Origin: Saksenaea vasiformis B4078
Taxonomy: Eukaryota; Mucoromycota; Mucoromycetes; Mucorales; Saksenaeaceae
Assembly (NCBI GenBank): GCA_000697055.1
Contig: JNDT01002283.1
Location: 1 to 16,276 of the forward strand
Length of the DNA: 16,276 nt
Direction of reading: 5' to 3'
Shown here: in pieces, positions 1 to 7,819 of the stretch
Numbering within the stretch: the stretch's first letter is position 1
How the letters are laid out: every line of letters begins with the position of its first letter
The notes under the pieces: model-generated
Seen by the model: only the letters and a program-made list of their open reading frames with translations
Told to the model about the DNA's origin: nothing
Databases searched by the model: none
Position numbers and translations under genes: made by a program

Positions 1-36
1 ACGTTCAATGCTATTGATATTTGGATGCGAAAAACC

Positions 37-111
37 GTAAGTAAACTTGTGATTGTTTGTACCCTATATAATTGCAAATTTAATTAACAAGAGTTGTTTA
101 TCACATGTTAG
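37..111 (+). other. Intron 1 of element A transposase
   Basis: GTAAGT donor at 37 and TAG acceptor ending at 111, phase 0, 75 bp. Removing it joins FNAIDIWMRKT to AEEERREFF. The intron at 16165-16210 in the transposase at the right edge lies at the same place and phase, which supports both. Confidence 0.85.
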
Positions 112-421
112 GCAGAAGAAGAGAGACGGGAATTTTTCTCTGAGAAGCATAAGCAGCCACTTATTGATGCAGTACATCGGGATGCAATGCAACCACTCCT
201 TGGAAAGATATCATTTTTTGCACTCAATGCTGTGAAAAGGGAGCTTAGGAACCTGCACAAATGCCAATCGCAAGTTGAGGACGTTAGTTCCTCAAGCGAT
301 TCCCAGTGTTCATGTCCATTGTTGATCAATTATGGCTTGCCCTGCCAGCACAAATTACCAACTTCAGGTCAAATTCCTCTTGAAATCATCCCCACACGAT
401 GGCACCTCTCTACATCTGAGC

Positions 422-473
422 GTAAGTTCTGTAATTTGAGAATTTATATCGTTCACTAACTGTAATTGTATAG
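422..473 (+). other. Intron 2 of element A transposase
   Basis: GTAAGT donor at 422, CACTAAC branch-like site near 453-459, TAG acceptor ending at 473; 52 bp. Splicing keeps the reading frame from the SWIM exon into the basic tail (phase 1). Confidence 0.8.
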
Positions 474-908
474 ATACTACTCTACCACTGAATCCAAAAT
501 CAACAGATTTAAGTGTTCAAGAAGAATGTTCGGCTATAATCTATGAAATTGAGCAGGTGTTTCAAGATGCCGAGAATGACCAACAGAGGCTAGATCTGGT
601 CCAGAAGTTCAAATTGTTCCTGAAGCGTAACGCGAGAATTACAAACCTATCAAAAGTGAAAATAGGAATTTCAAAGCCAAAAGGACGTTCGAAATCAGTC
701 AAAGGAAAGAGGAAGGCATCAAGCTTCGAAGAAACAGCAAGAAAGAGTGACAGAAAGAAAAAAAAAAGCAGCAGAAATGGCAGAACTATCAAACTGGCAA
801 TACGGACATGCAGCAAGAAGACAAGGATGACAGACTAGAGGATCAATTTGTACTTCATGCTAAAAGAGACCTCGAAGACAAGTACATCGAAGAATCCAGA
901 CGAAAAAG

Positions 909-966
909 GTATGTACTAAATTAATATTTATCATTTGAGATATGACTTAACGACTCTGAAAAATAG
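909..966 (+). other. Probable intron 3 of element A transposase
   Basis: GTATGT donor at 909, CTTAACG branch-like site, AATAG acceptor ending at 966; 58 bp. It is only in frame if the shift at the A10 run upstream is accepted. The last exon then ends with a TGA at 1025-1027. Confidence 0.55.
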
Positions 967-1027
967 AAGTAAGATCAATCGAGAAGTCAAGGCTCTCCAC
1001 TTTACGGTGAACTCGTCCATTCTGTGA

Positions 1028-1321
1028 TATAGCTCAAAAATATAGACTTAGTAAATCCTTTGAGACTGAATTACTTTTTATTAAATGTTAATGTCTGCTC
1101 TTTTATATTATGTTCAGTTCTCTAAAGTATATTCTAATAATAATCTATTTTCCATGTAATTCTATTATATGTTAATTCCCTTATTACAAAGCTACATATG
1201 TTTGTACTTAGGATATATTTATATATAGAATGGAATATTATTATGTTTGTTAATATATTAATCCCGATTACTATTTGATCTGTAACTGTACACAGATATT
1301 TATTTCTACGTGCACTACGGC
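1028..1321 (+). promoter_or_regulatory. AT-rich spacer, likely 3' UTR of element A transposase and promoter of the OTU gene
   Basis: About 290 bp with no convincing coding frame. It is very AT-rich and contains a TATA-like stretch near 1212-1227. A possible splice acceptor (CACAG ending at 1294, preceded by CTGTAAC) leaves open a 5' leader exon, or an added N-terminus DIYFYVHYG for the OTU protein. No donor could be matched to it with confidence. Confidence 0.35.
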
Positions 1322-1981
1322 ATGTCACATATACCACACATTCCACCAGAATGTTATAATGGTACAATTGACGTGAAGTCTGATGGCTGGTGTGGTTTCC
1401 GAACAATTGCTCTTCTCGTGAAGGGGGACGAAGATGCTTTTCCAATGGTCAAAGCAGAAATGCTTCAAGCGCTAGAAAAGTACATTACTGTCTACAAAGA
1501 CAAGTTTTACTATGATGTAGATGAACTACGCGCTATCGTATCATATGGTCATGACCTGGTCAAACCATATCCACCATGCCCAATGGACTATTGGTTTGTT
1601 TTTCCATATTGCGTGCAACTAGCGGCCGATACCTATGAGATACCAATAGCTGTTTACTCTGACGACGAGAGCAAGAATAAGATGGGTGACCTCATTTACC
1701 AGCCATTGCTTTATTTGCCTCATATGCGACCCACCAAATCAATTAGGCCAATTCCACTCGTCCTGCACCATGTGAACAACTGCCACTGGGCCACAGTCGG
1801 CTTCAAGAGGAGTATAAAAATGACATGGCCAAAGATCGATCATTTCTCAGAAGAAGTGAACAAGCAGCTGAACTCAGTTAATCTTGTCAAGACATTTTGG
1901 CGGTATCTATCAATCCAAAAAGACAAAAAGTCTAAAGTTGTAGAAGATAAAGTTGTAGTCAAGAAATCATTATTAGATTAG
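1322..1981 (+). CDS. OTU-type cysteine protease (deubiquitinase-like)
   Basis: The predicted product is a 219-residue OTU-fold cysteine protease, a family that mostly removes ubiquitin from proteins. The catalytic Asp-Cys pair is in DGWCGFR (Asp21, Cys24), where the family norm is DGNC. The catalytic His is in NNCHWATVGF (His155), followed by the usual hydrophobic strand. The stretch YWFVFPYCVQLAADTYEIPIAV matches the helix and strand before the His strand. The C-terminus is Lys-rich. The start was set at the first ATG after a TATA-like region; the frame is open back to a possible splice acceptor at 1294, so about nine more residues are possible. It lies 295 bp downstream of a MULE transposase on the same strand, and OTU proteins are common cargo or partners of MULEs, so I infer it belongs to that element. 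No stop or frameshift is seen. The substrate is unknown. Confidence 0.82.
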   Translation: MSHIPHIPPECYNGTIDVKSDGWCGFRTIALLVKGDEDAFPMVKAEMLQALEKYITVYKDKFYYDVDELRAIVSYGHDLVKPYPPCPMDYWFVFPYCVQLAADTYEIPIAVYSDDESKNKMGDLIYQPLLYLPHMRPTKSIRPIPLVLHHVNNCHWATVGFKRSIKMTWPKIDHFSEEVNKQLNSVNLVKTFWRYLSIQKDKKSKVVEDKVVVKKSLLD

Positions 1982-2149
1982 TGAATTACCCTTTAGTGTG
2001 AATGTGTATGCTATGTTTATCCAATGTGTCTTTCATAATATAACGATAGAATTATCAGTAGTGTATCCTTCCACGAGACTGTATATTATTTTGAGCTTTT
2101 GATTGCTGACACCGTTTGGCTTTGGGAACACCTACTGGTGAATTCTCCC
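1982..2149. other. Short non-coding stretch after the OTU gene
   Basis: AT-rich 3' flank of the OTU gene running into the end of the oppositely oriented transposase relic. No coding frame, canonical AATAAA or clear terminal inverted repeat was found. Confidence 0.4.
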
Positions 2150-2801
2150 ACCGTTAGACGTAGCAAGTTCGTGTACCATATGTTACAGCGGCGCCTAAAT
2201 TGTTTGGGGGAGGAGTGCCCGAGGGGAGTGCCCGACGAAATTCTCATCTCCTATGGGGATCCTGCAGTCTTTGCCGAACTGGGAGTATTACGTCGCGGCT
2301 ATTTGCAATGGTATTTGCCGCATTACGCGTTTCTTACCAACTTCCGTAGTATTTCTGCAGATTCTCGGGAGTTTTGTAAAATATCGCCTTGCCGTCTACT
2401 TTTGTAGACCAACGTCTGGGGAACTCTGCCCAATCCGGAATCACGCTCTGAGAAAAGCCAGCTTCTCCCAAGATTGTTCTGAACAAATCCTTCTCCTCCG
2501 CTGTACGTATCGGTAACACCGGGTATATGGTTCCTTGCATTTTGGCGATATAATGGTGCCGTGACTCTGGCAGAGCAGGTACTCCTACTGTTATATTGGA
2601 GCTTCGGCATATAAGAGGGGGTATAGGGCAGACTCCAAATTGTTCACCGGAAGGTTGGAACGCAAAGGAATTGCTAGATGTCAGTCCATGATCGTTCGAT
2701 ATTGGATGCCCAAACTTGTTTCGCAATCGTCGGATTTCTTCACAGAGCCAAGGCTCATAGTGACCAACGTGAATACGTCCAAGTCTGTTCTTGGCTCTGA
2801 T
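2150..2801 (-). pseudogene. Copy 1 segment: C-terminal tail of transposase
   Basis: Begins IRAKNRLGRIHVGHYEPWL, matching IENRTGKRYRDHYGLWL of copy 2, and continues through a Pro/Ser-rich part to YPVLPIRTAEEKDLF (copy 2: YAILPIHTMEERLLF) and KVDGKAIFYKTPENLQ (copy 2: YANGANIHYKHPQMIQ). A TAA at 2334-2336 breaks the frame. The same frame then continues weakly for about 60 codons (ETRNAANTIANSRD against copy 2 RERAQIQRSTAVLT) with another TGA. The CxxC cluster at the end of copy 2 is not found here, so the last part is lost or too diverged to see. Confidence 0.65.
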
Positions 2802-2852
2802 CTAAATATATATCATGTATTAGGCATGGCTACGATTTTATGTTAAACCTAC
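2802..2852 (-). other. Probable intron in copy 1
   Basis: On the minus strand: GTAGGT donor at 2852, CCTAATA branch-like site, TTTAG acceptor at 2802; 51 bp, phase 0. It joins RLRHNIN to IRAKNRLGR. Copy 2 has no matching intron but has extra residues at this point (VSEETLLIAYVV). Confidence 0.6.
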
Positions 2853-3181
2853 ATTGATGTTGTGACGCAGGCGGTAGTCCGCCAAGGCGCAGTCTGCAAA
2901 ATGCACTCCAGCGCCAAAAGAACTGAACTTCCGTATGATGTTTTGATGGACTCCACCCTCAACAGAATTCGTCCCGCGCATGCAGTGATGTAGCGGTAGA
3001 TTATCGTTGTCCATACCGATTTGGAAATAGAATGACACGCCGGGGGGTCTGATACGTGACCGAGTCTAATGGATTCTAGTACAGAGTTTGCCTGGGCGAT
3101 TGCTTCCAGCTTGAATAATGGGAGGCCTGTTTTGTTGCAGCGCAGTGGACCGAAGGTATTTAGTAAGTTCTCTACTACTGA
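2838..3181 (-). pseudogene. Copy 1 segment: transposase third catalytic Glu block
   Basis: After the TAA at 3182-3184 the same frame continues with LLNTFGPLRCNKTGLPLF up to the six-G run at 3042-3047, where homology moves to another frame. It then carries CMRGTNSVEGGVHQ and ADYRLRHNIN. The motif TNxxEGGxHQ corresponds to the TTNxxEsxH motif that supplies the last catalytic acid of MULE-like transposases, and aligns with RRTNVLEGGIHQ in copy 2. The exon ends at a splice donor at 2852. Confidence 0.75.
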
Positions 3182-3780
3182 TTATAGCTCGTCTGGAGGT
3201 GGCACGATACGTTTGACCCTTCGAAATATCCATGATGGATTTTCATTCATCGCCTTTTCCCATGAGCTTCCCTTACTCTGTAGATATCTTTCTACCTCGC
3301 GACGATCTTCTGCGTCAACAACGAATATGGCGTCCCGAAGGCGGCGAGAGAACTCTTTGACCCATCCGTGCCGTTTCGATACCTTGATTAGGTCCATCAG
3401 GTGGAATATATCTTTCAATATCCTGGACCTTATGGGTGCGGTCTGCTGGTTGCTCGTGCTGACTGTGGAAGTTGTATCACGCACTGGGAGTTTAGTGATG
3501 GCAGTTTCATCCTCTGAACTGCTGCTACTGGCGTCTTCAGTGCTGGTATCTTGGGCGCTGTTACCTTTGCTATCAATTGTCCATGGACGTCTAACATCTG
3601 GGAAAAAGTCTCTTCGGCAGCTGGGGTTGGTAGCGATGTTGGTCTGGGAACATTGGAACGGAGTGCAGAAATATCGACAACTACGGAGAACGATGTTGCT
3701 CCAAACTGATCCAAGGCTTTTTTGTAAAGTGGAAGGACCATTCCAGGTATCGAAACTTCGTCAATAGATATCAGTGTGCT
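3182..3780 (-). pseudogene. Copy 1 segment: Ser/acidic linker and helical block
   Basis: Two overlapping minus-strand frames (3430-3741 extended upstream, and 3182-3484 extended upstream) together align with the copy 2 exon at 8787-9412. The first gives VSIPGMVLPLYKK...LDQFGATSF, matching VTVPSATTQ...LSSFGVPPF. The second starts with a Ser/Asp/Glu-rich run and then KDIFHLMDLIKVSKRHGW, matching QDVWHALKRISVPKKHGL, and ends in RRVKRIVPPP. The switch between frames lies somewhere in 3590-3650. A TAA at 3182-3184 follows PPPDEL, where copy 2 reads through. No enzymatic motif is visible; this is probably the arm joining the exonuclease to the last catalytic residue. Confidence 0.7.
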
Positions 3781-5060
3781 TGTCTTCTGTTGATCCGAAC
3801 TCCTTCATATGTACTTGGTTGCTCGCAGATCGTACAATACGCTGCTGCTTTTGAAGTGCTCGTGCTGGGATATAAAGCGACTTGCATACCTGGGGTCACT
3901 GGGAAAACTACCTGCTGGCAGATATCTTTCGACTTCTGGTATATCTTCAGTGATACCCAGGCGTCCAAGGCTGCGTATCTGATTTGTGTTTCATCCAACT
4001 GATGTGATTCCCAATTACTGAACCGTATATCATCCCCTTTCGGTAGTCTACGATCAAGTACAGTGGCACAAATGTTGGCTAAGCTCATTGAACCGTTATC
4101 AATGACGCCCTTGTCTTTGCAGAACGTTCCAAGCTCAACAGAACCGCGACAGTCGATGCCATAGTCGCGTTTTAGTTTGGCGAAGTCGCCACGGGTCTGT
4201 CTTCCCACTTTAATGATGTTTGCGTCTTGGAGGAACGCACGCAGCGATGCAGGTAACTGCTGATGCAACTGGATCACAAAGATGTTTTCTTGATATGCAA
4301 TTTGTACCACTGAAACTTTCCCAGTACTTGCTGTCAATCTATCAAAGCGCCATTCGCAGTCGAATCCTGTAACGATTTTCTGCCCCTCCGTAATTGTATC
4401 CATTATTGAGTCCACAGCTCTGTTGATACATTCAGAGTTATGCAGACAGTGTACAGAGACGTTGTCTGGAATTTCGAGGGCCTCTAGTGGTTCATCAGGC
4501 CTAGTTTCGGTGGATTGCAGCGTGAGCTTCAGCGAGGGAAGCACCGACTCGAGAAAGTTTTTGTCAGTGGTAACGCTATCGGTAAAGAATATATGCGGCT
4601 GTTCATGACCATAGAGTTGATACGCCTTTCGCATTTCGTCGAATGAACTTCTCAAATGTGACAACGATTTTGTTGGCACTAATAACTGCATGCGAATCTC
4701 CTCGTATTCGTTGCAAACTGTGTATAATGCCGTGAATGCTGGGATGCCTCCTTCAAGCGTCGCCATGTGTTTGATTATTTTGAAGGTGTGATCACCTTTC
4801 AGAATTTTGCCATCTAGCAGCATCATGTGTTTGTCCAATTTTGGCCGCATCTCATCGATCAAAGTGGTATATACCCGCCGTAGATATGCGGGCGTTGGGA
4901 CGTGTCCAGCATATCCAGACTTGTCACAGAACGCGGAAAAAGGCGGATACGTAGCCGATGCAAAATGGTCTGTCAATCGTTTTCTTGCCTCGACAGCATG
5001 TAGGTACATCTTTTCCAAGCGATCATGCCTCAGCGTATGCAGTTCAAAGCTCCGATGTTT
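3771..5060 (-). pseudogene. Copy 1 segment: transposase D1 and D2 plus WRN-like 3'-5' exonuclease
   Basis: Longest intact piece of copy 1, 415 codons if counted from 5018, and open back to a TAG at 5061-5063. Positions are from 5018. The first transposase Asp is in KGDHTFK (Asp76) and the second in IFFTDS (Asp147), the pattern of MULE-like RNase H folds. Residues about 190-365 form a DEDDy exonuclease like that of WRN: motif I GFDCEW (Asp220, Glu222), motif II VGRQTRGDFAKL (Asp278), motif III YAALDAW (Tyr348, Asp352). All four metal-binding acids and the Tyr are present, so this domain could in principle digest DNA 3' to 5'. The segment ends in a CTIC-containing stretch at a shifted stop; homology resumes in another frame. 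There is no intron where copy 2 has one (7676-7726). Confidence 0.85.
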
Positions 5061-5063
5061 CTA

Positions 5064-5380
5064 TCGAAAACGAACTCGTTATAGCTGGAAGATGTGGTGT
5101 ATGGTCCTTGTAATAGAGGGCAACTGAAAAGTTCCCACTTGGTCTATCAAAGTAATTGAACTTTGCGTATGGAATTTAACCTTTGAGATGCGTCTACTAA
5201 GTGTCTATAGAAGTCTGTATCAGAGTTGCTGAAAGATAACGTGTTCCATTGTCAGGGATACATTAAAGGTGAGAACAAGCAGCAACCGAAGAATATACAT
5301 GCTTTCTTTTTTTATTACATCAAAAAACCTGACCCGGGTCATATCGCCTTCTAATAAGTGATGCTGTTTAGAAAATTTCC
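5064..5380. other. Spacer between copy 1 and LEO1
   Basis: About 300 bp with no supported gene. It holds the presumed 3' UTR of LEO1 (minus strand) and the unrecognised upstream junction of copy 1. A short minus-strand frame near 5043-5170 has no recognisable homology and does not match the zinc ribbon expected from copy 2. Confidence 0.4.
5311..5316 (-). terminator. Candidate polyadenylation signal for LEO1
   Basis: AATAAA on the minus strand, about 65 bp after the last LEO1 stop codon (5381-5383), in an A-rich context. Confidence 0.4.
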
Positions 5381-6093
5381 TTATTCATTCTCGTCTTCTT
5401 CGTCGCTCAAAAGTCTTCTACGTTTCTGTCGTCGGACAACCACCTCTTCTTCTTCTTCTTCTTCTTCTTCCTCCTCCGCTTCTTCATTCTCTTCTTCTTC
5501 CTCTTCCTCTTCTTCCTCTTCATCATATCGACTGCTTCTATAGTCTGATCTGCTGCCCTTCGCTCGTGCTAGCCGTTCTTCTCTCTCTCGTTCTTCCTCT
5601 TCATCGTAGTCCTCGTCATTAACAACAAAATCTTCTTCGTATGCGTCCTGTCGTCGTCTAGGTTCATAATCGGTTACATCATCTTCGTAATCATATTCTC
5701 ACCGCGTTGACCGGCTGTCAATGCCCATCATGCGTTCTTCAGCTTTCCTTCGCTGGTTCTCCAATTTCTTTTGTGCTCGTAACCGTTCACTTTCTAATAA
5801 TTCCAATTCCTGTTTGACTTTTTCTGGATCTTTCTCTGTGTAGAACATCTTTGTCTTGATCTTTCGGACATGTTCGTCTGCGATTTGCGCCGTCAAATGA
5901 CGATGAGTCTCACTTTTCAAATCGCTAGGTCGGAATGTCATATGGTCTGTAAATTGGACGTGGCTTTCGAGAACACCAGAAGTTGTTTGATGTGCTAACA
6001 AGAAGACGTGTTCTTCCGCTGTCATCGGTTTCAGGCTGATATCAAAGTACTCGTTTCCGATCATTAATGACATTGTTCCGTCTTCCCACTCAA
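5381..6093 (-). pseudogene. LEO1: LEO1 homologue (Paf1 complex subunit), 5'-truncated with in-frame TGA
   Basis: LEO1 is a subunit of the Paf1 complex that travels with RNA polymerase II and supports histone modification during elongation. The conserved core is clear: VEWEDGTMSLMIGNEYFD, then FTDHMTFRPSDLKSETHR, then a coiled-coil-like basic stretch with ERLRAQKKLENQRRKAEER, then the long Asp/Glu-rich tail of the family, ending SDEEDENE at 5381. A probable splice acceptor (GAGTCAG) lies at 6094, so coding is taken from 6093. The N-terminal half of the LEO1 domain is not found upstream; only a faint NVSDFDPK-like remnant occurs at about 6260-6290. A TGA at 5699-5701 interrupts the frame just before the acidic tail. 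Alternatively it lies inside a 45-bp in-frame intron (5702 to 5658, GTGAGA..CTAG). Family assignment is strong; whether the gene still works is doubtful. Confidence 0.78.
5430..5545 (-). repeat. GAA/GAG triplet-rich low-complexity tract
   Basis: On the minus strand this is a nearly pure GAA/GAG run encoding the polyglutamate part of the LEO1 tail. On the plus strand it appears as TCT/TCC and mimics a serine-rich reading frame. Confidence 0.85.
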
Positions 6094-6095
6094 CT

Positions 6096-6725
6096 GACTC
6101 AAAGAATTGAGTTATCACGAAGGCCAAGGGAGGGAACTCAAGGTAATAGGTCCTGCTTATAATAAAAGCATGCATATGTCATCTTCTCATCTTTTTCATA
6201 TGTATTTGGAACGAGCTTTTGCTGTTTTTCATGAGGTACTGATGGCTGATTCTAAAGATATTTTATTTTCGGATCAAAATCGGATACATTCAATCTTTCA
6301 GTCAACTGCTAACTAGGAAGACGCATAAGTCCGAGAGCCGCCCTCCCATAGCATGTACAGCAAAAGCTGCACGCGTTTAGGACATCATGCTACTCCAAAC
6401 CACGCGGTCATCCCAGGGACCTATTGTCCAGACATCGCATGCGAAGGAAAATTCCCAATGACAAAAATCGTGTGGTAGAATTGTGACGTAAGGTTCACGA
6501 TTTTGAATGGAGCTGATATTTAAAACCCAGATACTCGTTTCCTGGGGCTGGCGGGCCATATCTGTAGTGTTAATGTCCAATGAGATTGCATTTTATCAAC
6601 GTTAAGCCTCAACCTGATTCGCCATTAAAGTGCGGGATTTCCAAAAAATTGAAGCGGATTGGCCATTAACGCAAACAAAGCAGATTGGCCATTAAACAAA
6701 TTCTTGTGAAACCGTCAATAAACAG
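6096..6725. other. Intergenic region upstream of LEO1 fragment and copy 2
   Basis: About 630 bp without a convincing gene. Near 6200-6310 the minus strand has a stop-interrupted frame with FDPK and TYEKDEKM that may be decayed LEO1 N-terminus, but this is weak. The right part holds three copies of a GATTGGCCATTAA-like motif and leads into a TATA box. Confidence 0.4.
6616..6695 (+). repeat. Three spaced copies of a GATTGGCCATTAA motif
   Basis: GATTCGCCATTAA at 6616-6628, GATTGGCCATTAA at 6657-6669 and again at 6683-6695. The two exact copies contain ATTGG, the reverse of a CCAAT box. They lie 31-110 bp upstream of the TATA box at 6726, so they may be promoter elements, or simply sub-terminal transposon repeats. 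Confidence 0.55.
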
Positions 6726-6733
6726 TATAAAAA
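6726..6733 (+). promoter_or_regulatory. TATA box for copy 2
   Basis: TATAAAAA located 60 bp upstream of the first in-frame ATG (6794) of copy 2, and downstream of the triple repeat motif. Position and sequence fit a Pol II core promoter. Confidence 0.5.
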
Positions 6734-6793
6734 GACAAAAGGATACAAAAGCACAATGGACATTTACGTGTAACATGCCCCAACGATCTCAAT

Positions 6794-7819
6794 ATGAATG
6801 GTAAACTATCGTTTGAATCGAGAAAATGTGTATTTAAGGTCCCGTTCTTTAATATAGACAGCTTTGACGCCGACACTGTCCTTGATTCTGAATCCTTGTT
6901 TATACCATATTTCGAAGAAATTAGAAGCAAGATAAAGAGTCAAATGGAAAGATCCCATTAACCAGATCTTTACAAAAAGGAGAAAACATTTTGGATATTG
7001 CGACCAGATGCATCTTTCACCATGCGCAATCAGTATGCTCTCGATCCCACGCCCATGTATTATCCACGCGTTTTCGTTTGGCTTGTGCATCTCTTGGTCC
7101 CTGAGCTTGTCTGCCCCAAGTGCTCGAAAAATCTCAGACCATTTGGTTGGCCAACTGACCCTATTGCCAGAAGAATTATAGATGAAGAGGACAACTTTTT
7201 CCTCATATCGTACAGATACCAGTGCGAAGGGTGTAGAAAAACCTTTCTTGGTCACGATCGCGAAATATTGAACAGCTTGCCCTCATCGTTATCTCAAGAA
7301 TTTCCTACCATCATGTCTAAACGCAGCGGTTTATCTTTGCGTGTGATGGGTATGATGCGAGCATGTCTTCATTCTGGAATGGGACCAGGGCCATTTGTGC
7401 GCATGCTCAGCGAACATCATCATTTGCGACATGACCGTCTGGAGCTGCAGTTTTTGACTGAAAGAGCGAGACGGACTTTGTCTCCATCGATCCAGATGGT
7501 GAAGCAGAAAACGTTCTCATCCTTTTCCGATCCAAAAGGTTACAACAGATTTGTCCCCACTGTGAAATACATCACAAAGATGAACAATGACCTTGTCCAG
7601 TCCCGTATGTCCTCTCACCATCAGCATACGAGTTCTCTCCTTGCTACTATTCTTCATGTCGACCATAGTCACAAGGTAAGTGGTTCTATTGCTATGATTA
7701 ATCATCATGCTAATCAACTGGTAAAGGTCACAAAACACATGTGCAAGATCGAAGGGACGAAGCTGTTTGAGGGCTTGTTCACTGCAACGAATGAGATGGG
7801 AGAAATACGACTGCAATGA
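6794..7819 (+). pseudogene. Copy 2 segment: zinc ribbon and first catalytic Asp
   Basis: One frame runs from ATG 6794 through a TAA at 6959-6961 to a TGA at 7817-7819; an alternative start is ATG 7022 after the TAA. The N-terminal part contains VFVWLVHLLVPELVCPKC and, about 45 residues on, YQCEGC. This four-Cys ribbon is followed by MSKRSGLSLRVMGMM, a layout typical of a DNA-binding module in front of a transposase core. The first catalytic Asp is in HVDHSHK just before the intron at 7676. After the intron come KHMCKIEG and FTATNEMGEIRLQ, which match copy 1 residue for residue, showing that the TGA at 7817 is a nonsense change inside the domain and not the real end. Confidence 0.75.
7676..7726 (+). 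other. Intron 1 of copy 2
   Basis: GTAAGT donor at 7676, GCTAATC branch-like site at about 7709, AAAG acceptor ending at 7726; 51 bp, phase 0 and a multiple of three, so unspliced RNA stays open. Splicing joins VDHSHK to VTKHMCK, matching GDHTFKIIKHMAT of copy 1, which has no intron here. Confidence 0.75.

Larger units (their letters stand above)
1..1027 (+). pseudogene. 3' end of MULE transposase with SWIM zinc finger (element A, partial)
   Basis: This is the end of a Mutator-like (MULE) DNA transposase; its DDE core lies left of the window. The first exon (1-36) encodes FNAIDIWMRK, which matches the end of the core exon of the transposase at 14797. Exon 2 (112-421) carries a SWIM-type zinc finger, CSCPLLINYGLPCQH, with the usual CxC...CxH spacing, followed by PLEIIPTRWHL as is typical after SWIM in this family. 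Exon 3 (474 onward) is a very basic, low-complexity tail. A run of ten A at 758-767 puts the tail out of frame: the direct frame stops at 836-838. The frame gained one base earlier stays open through a third intron and ends at 1025-1027, with an acidic/basic helix-like composition that looks genuine. The SWIM finger in this family is thought to help bind DNA or partner proteins. The lesion could be a real indel or a homopolymer error. Family call is firm; activity unknown. Confidence 0.8.
2150..5060 (-). mobile_element. Copy 1: decayed DDE transposase with internal exonuclease domain
   Basis: A relic of a DNA transposon gene on the minus strand, colinear with the plus-strand copy at 6794-10780. 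Order in the reading direction: helical segment, first and second catalytic Asp, WRN-like exonuclease, acidic linker, catalytic Glu block, C-terminal tail. Homology to copy 2 begins near 5060 (LHTLRHDRLE), so the N-terminal zinc ribbon is missing. The frame is broken near 3780, at about 3590-3650, at 3182-3184 (TAA), at the six-G run 3042-3047 and at 2334-2336 (TAA). No terminal inverted repeats or target-site duplication were identified, so the ends are those of the coding homology only. Confidence 0.75.

Noticed and set aside
3069..3767. Plus-strand open frame of 232 codons
   Set aside because: No motif is visible, and the opposite strand aligns with copy 2 over its whole length, so this is an antisense shadow of copy 1.
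5358..5543. Plus-strand serine-rich reading frame
   Set aside because: It is the antisense of the poly-Glu tail of the LEO1 homologue on the minus strand.
6806..7255. Minus-strand 149-codon frame
   Set aside because: Antisense to the zinc-ribbon region of copy 2; no recognisable domain.
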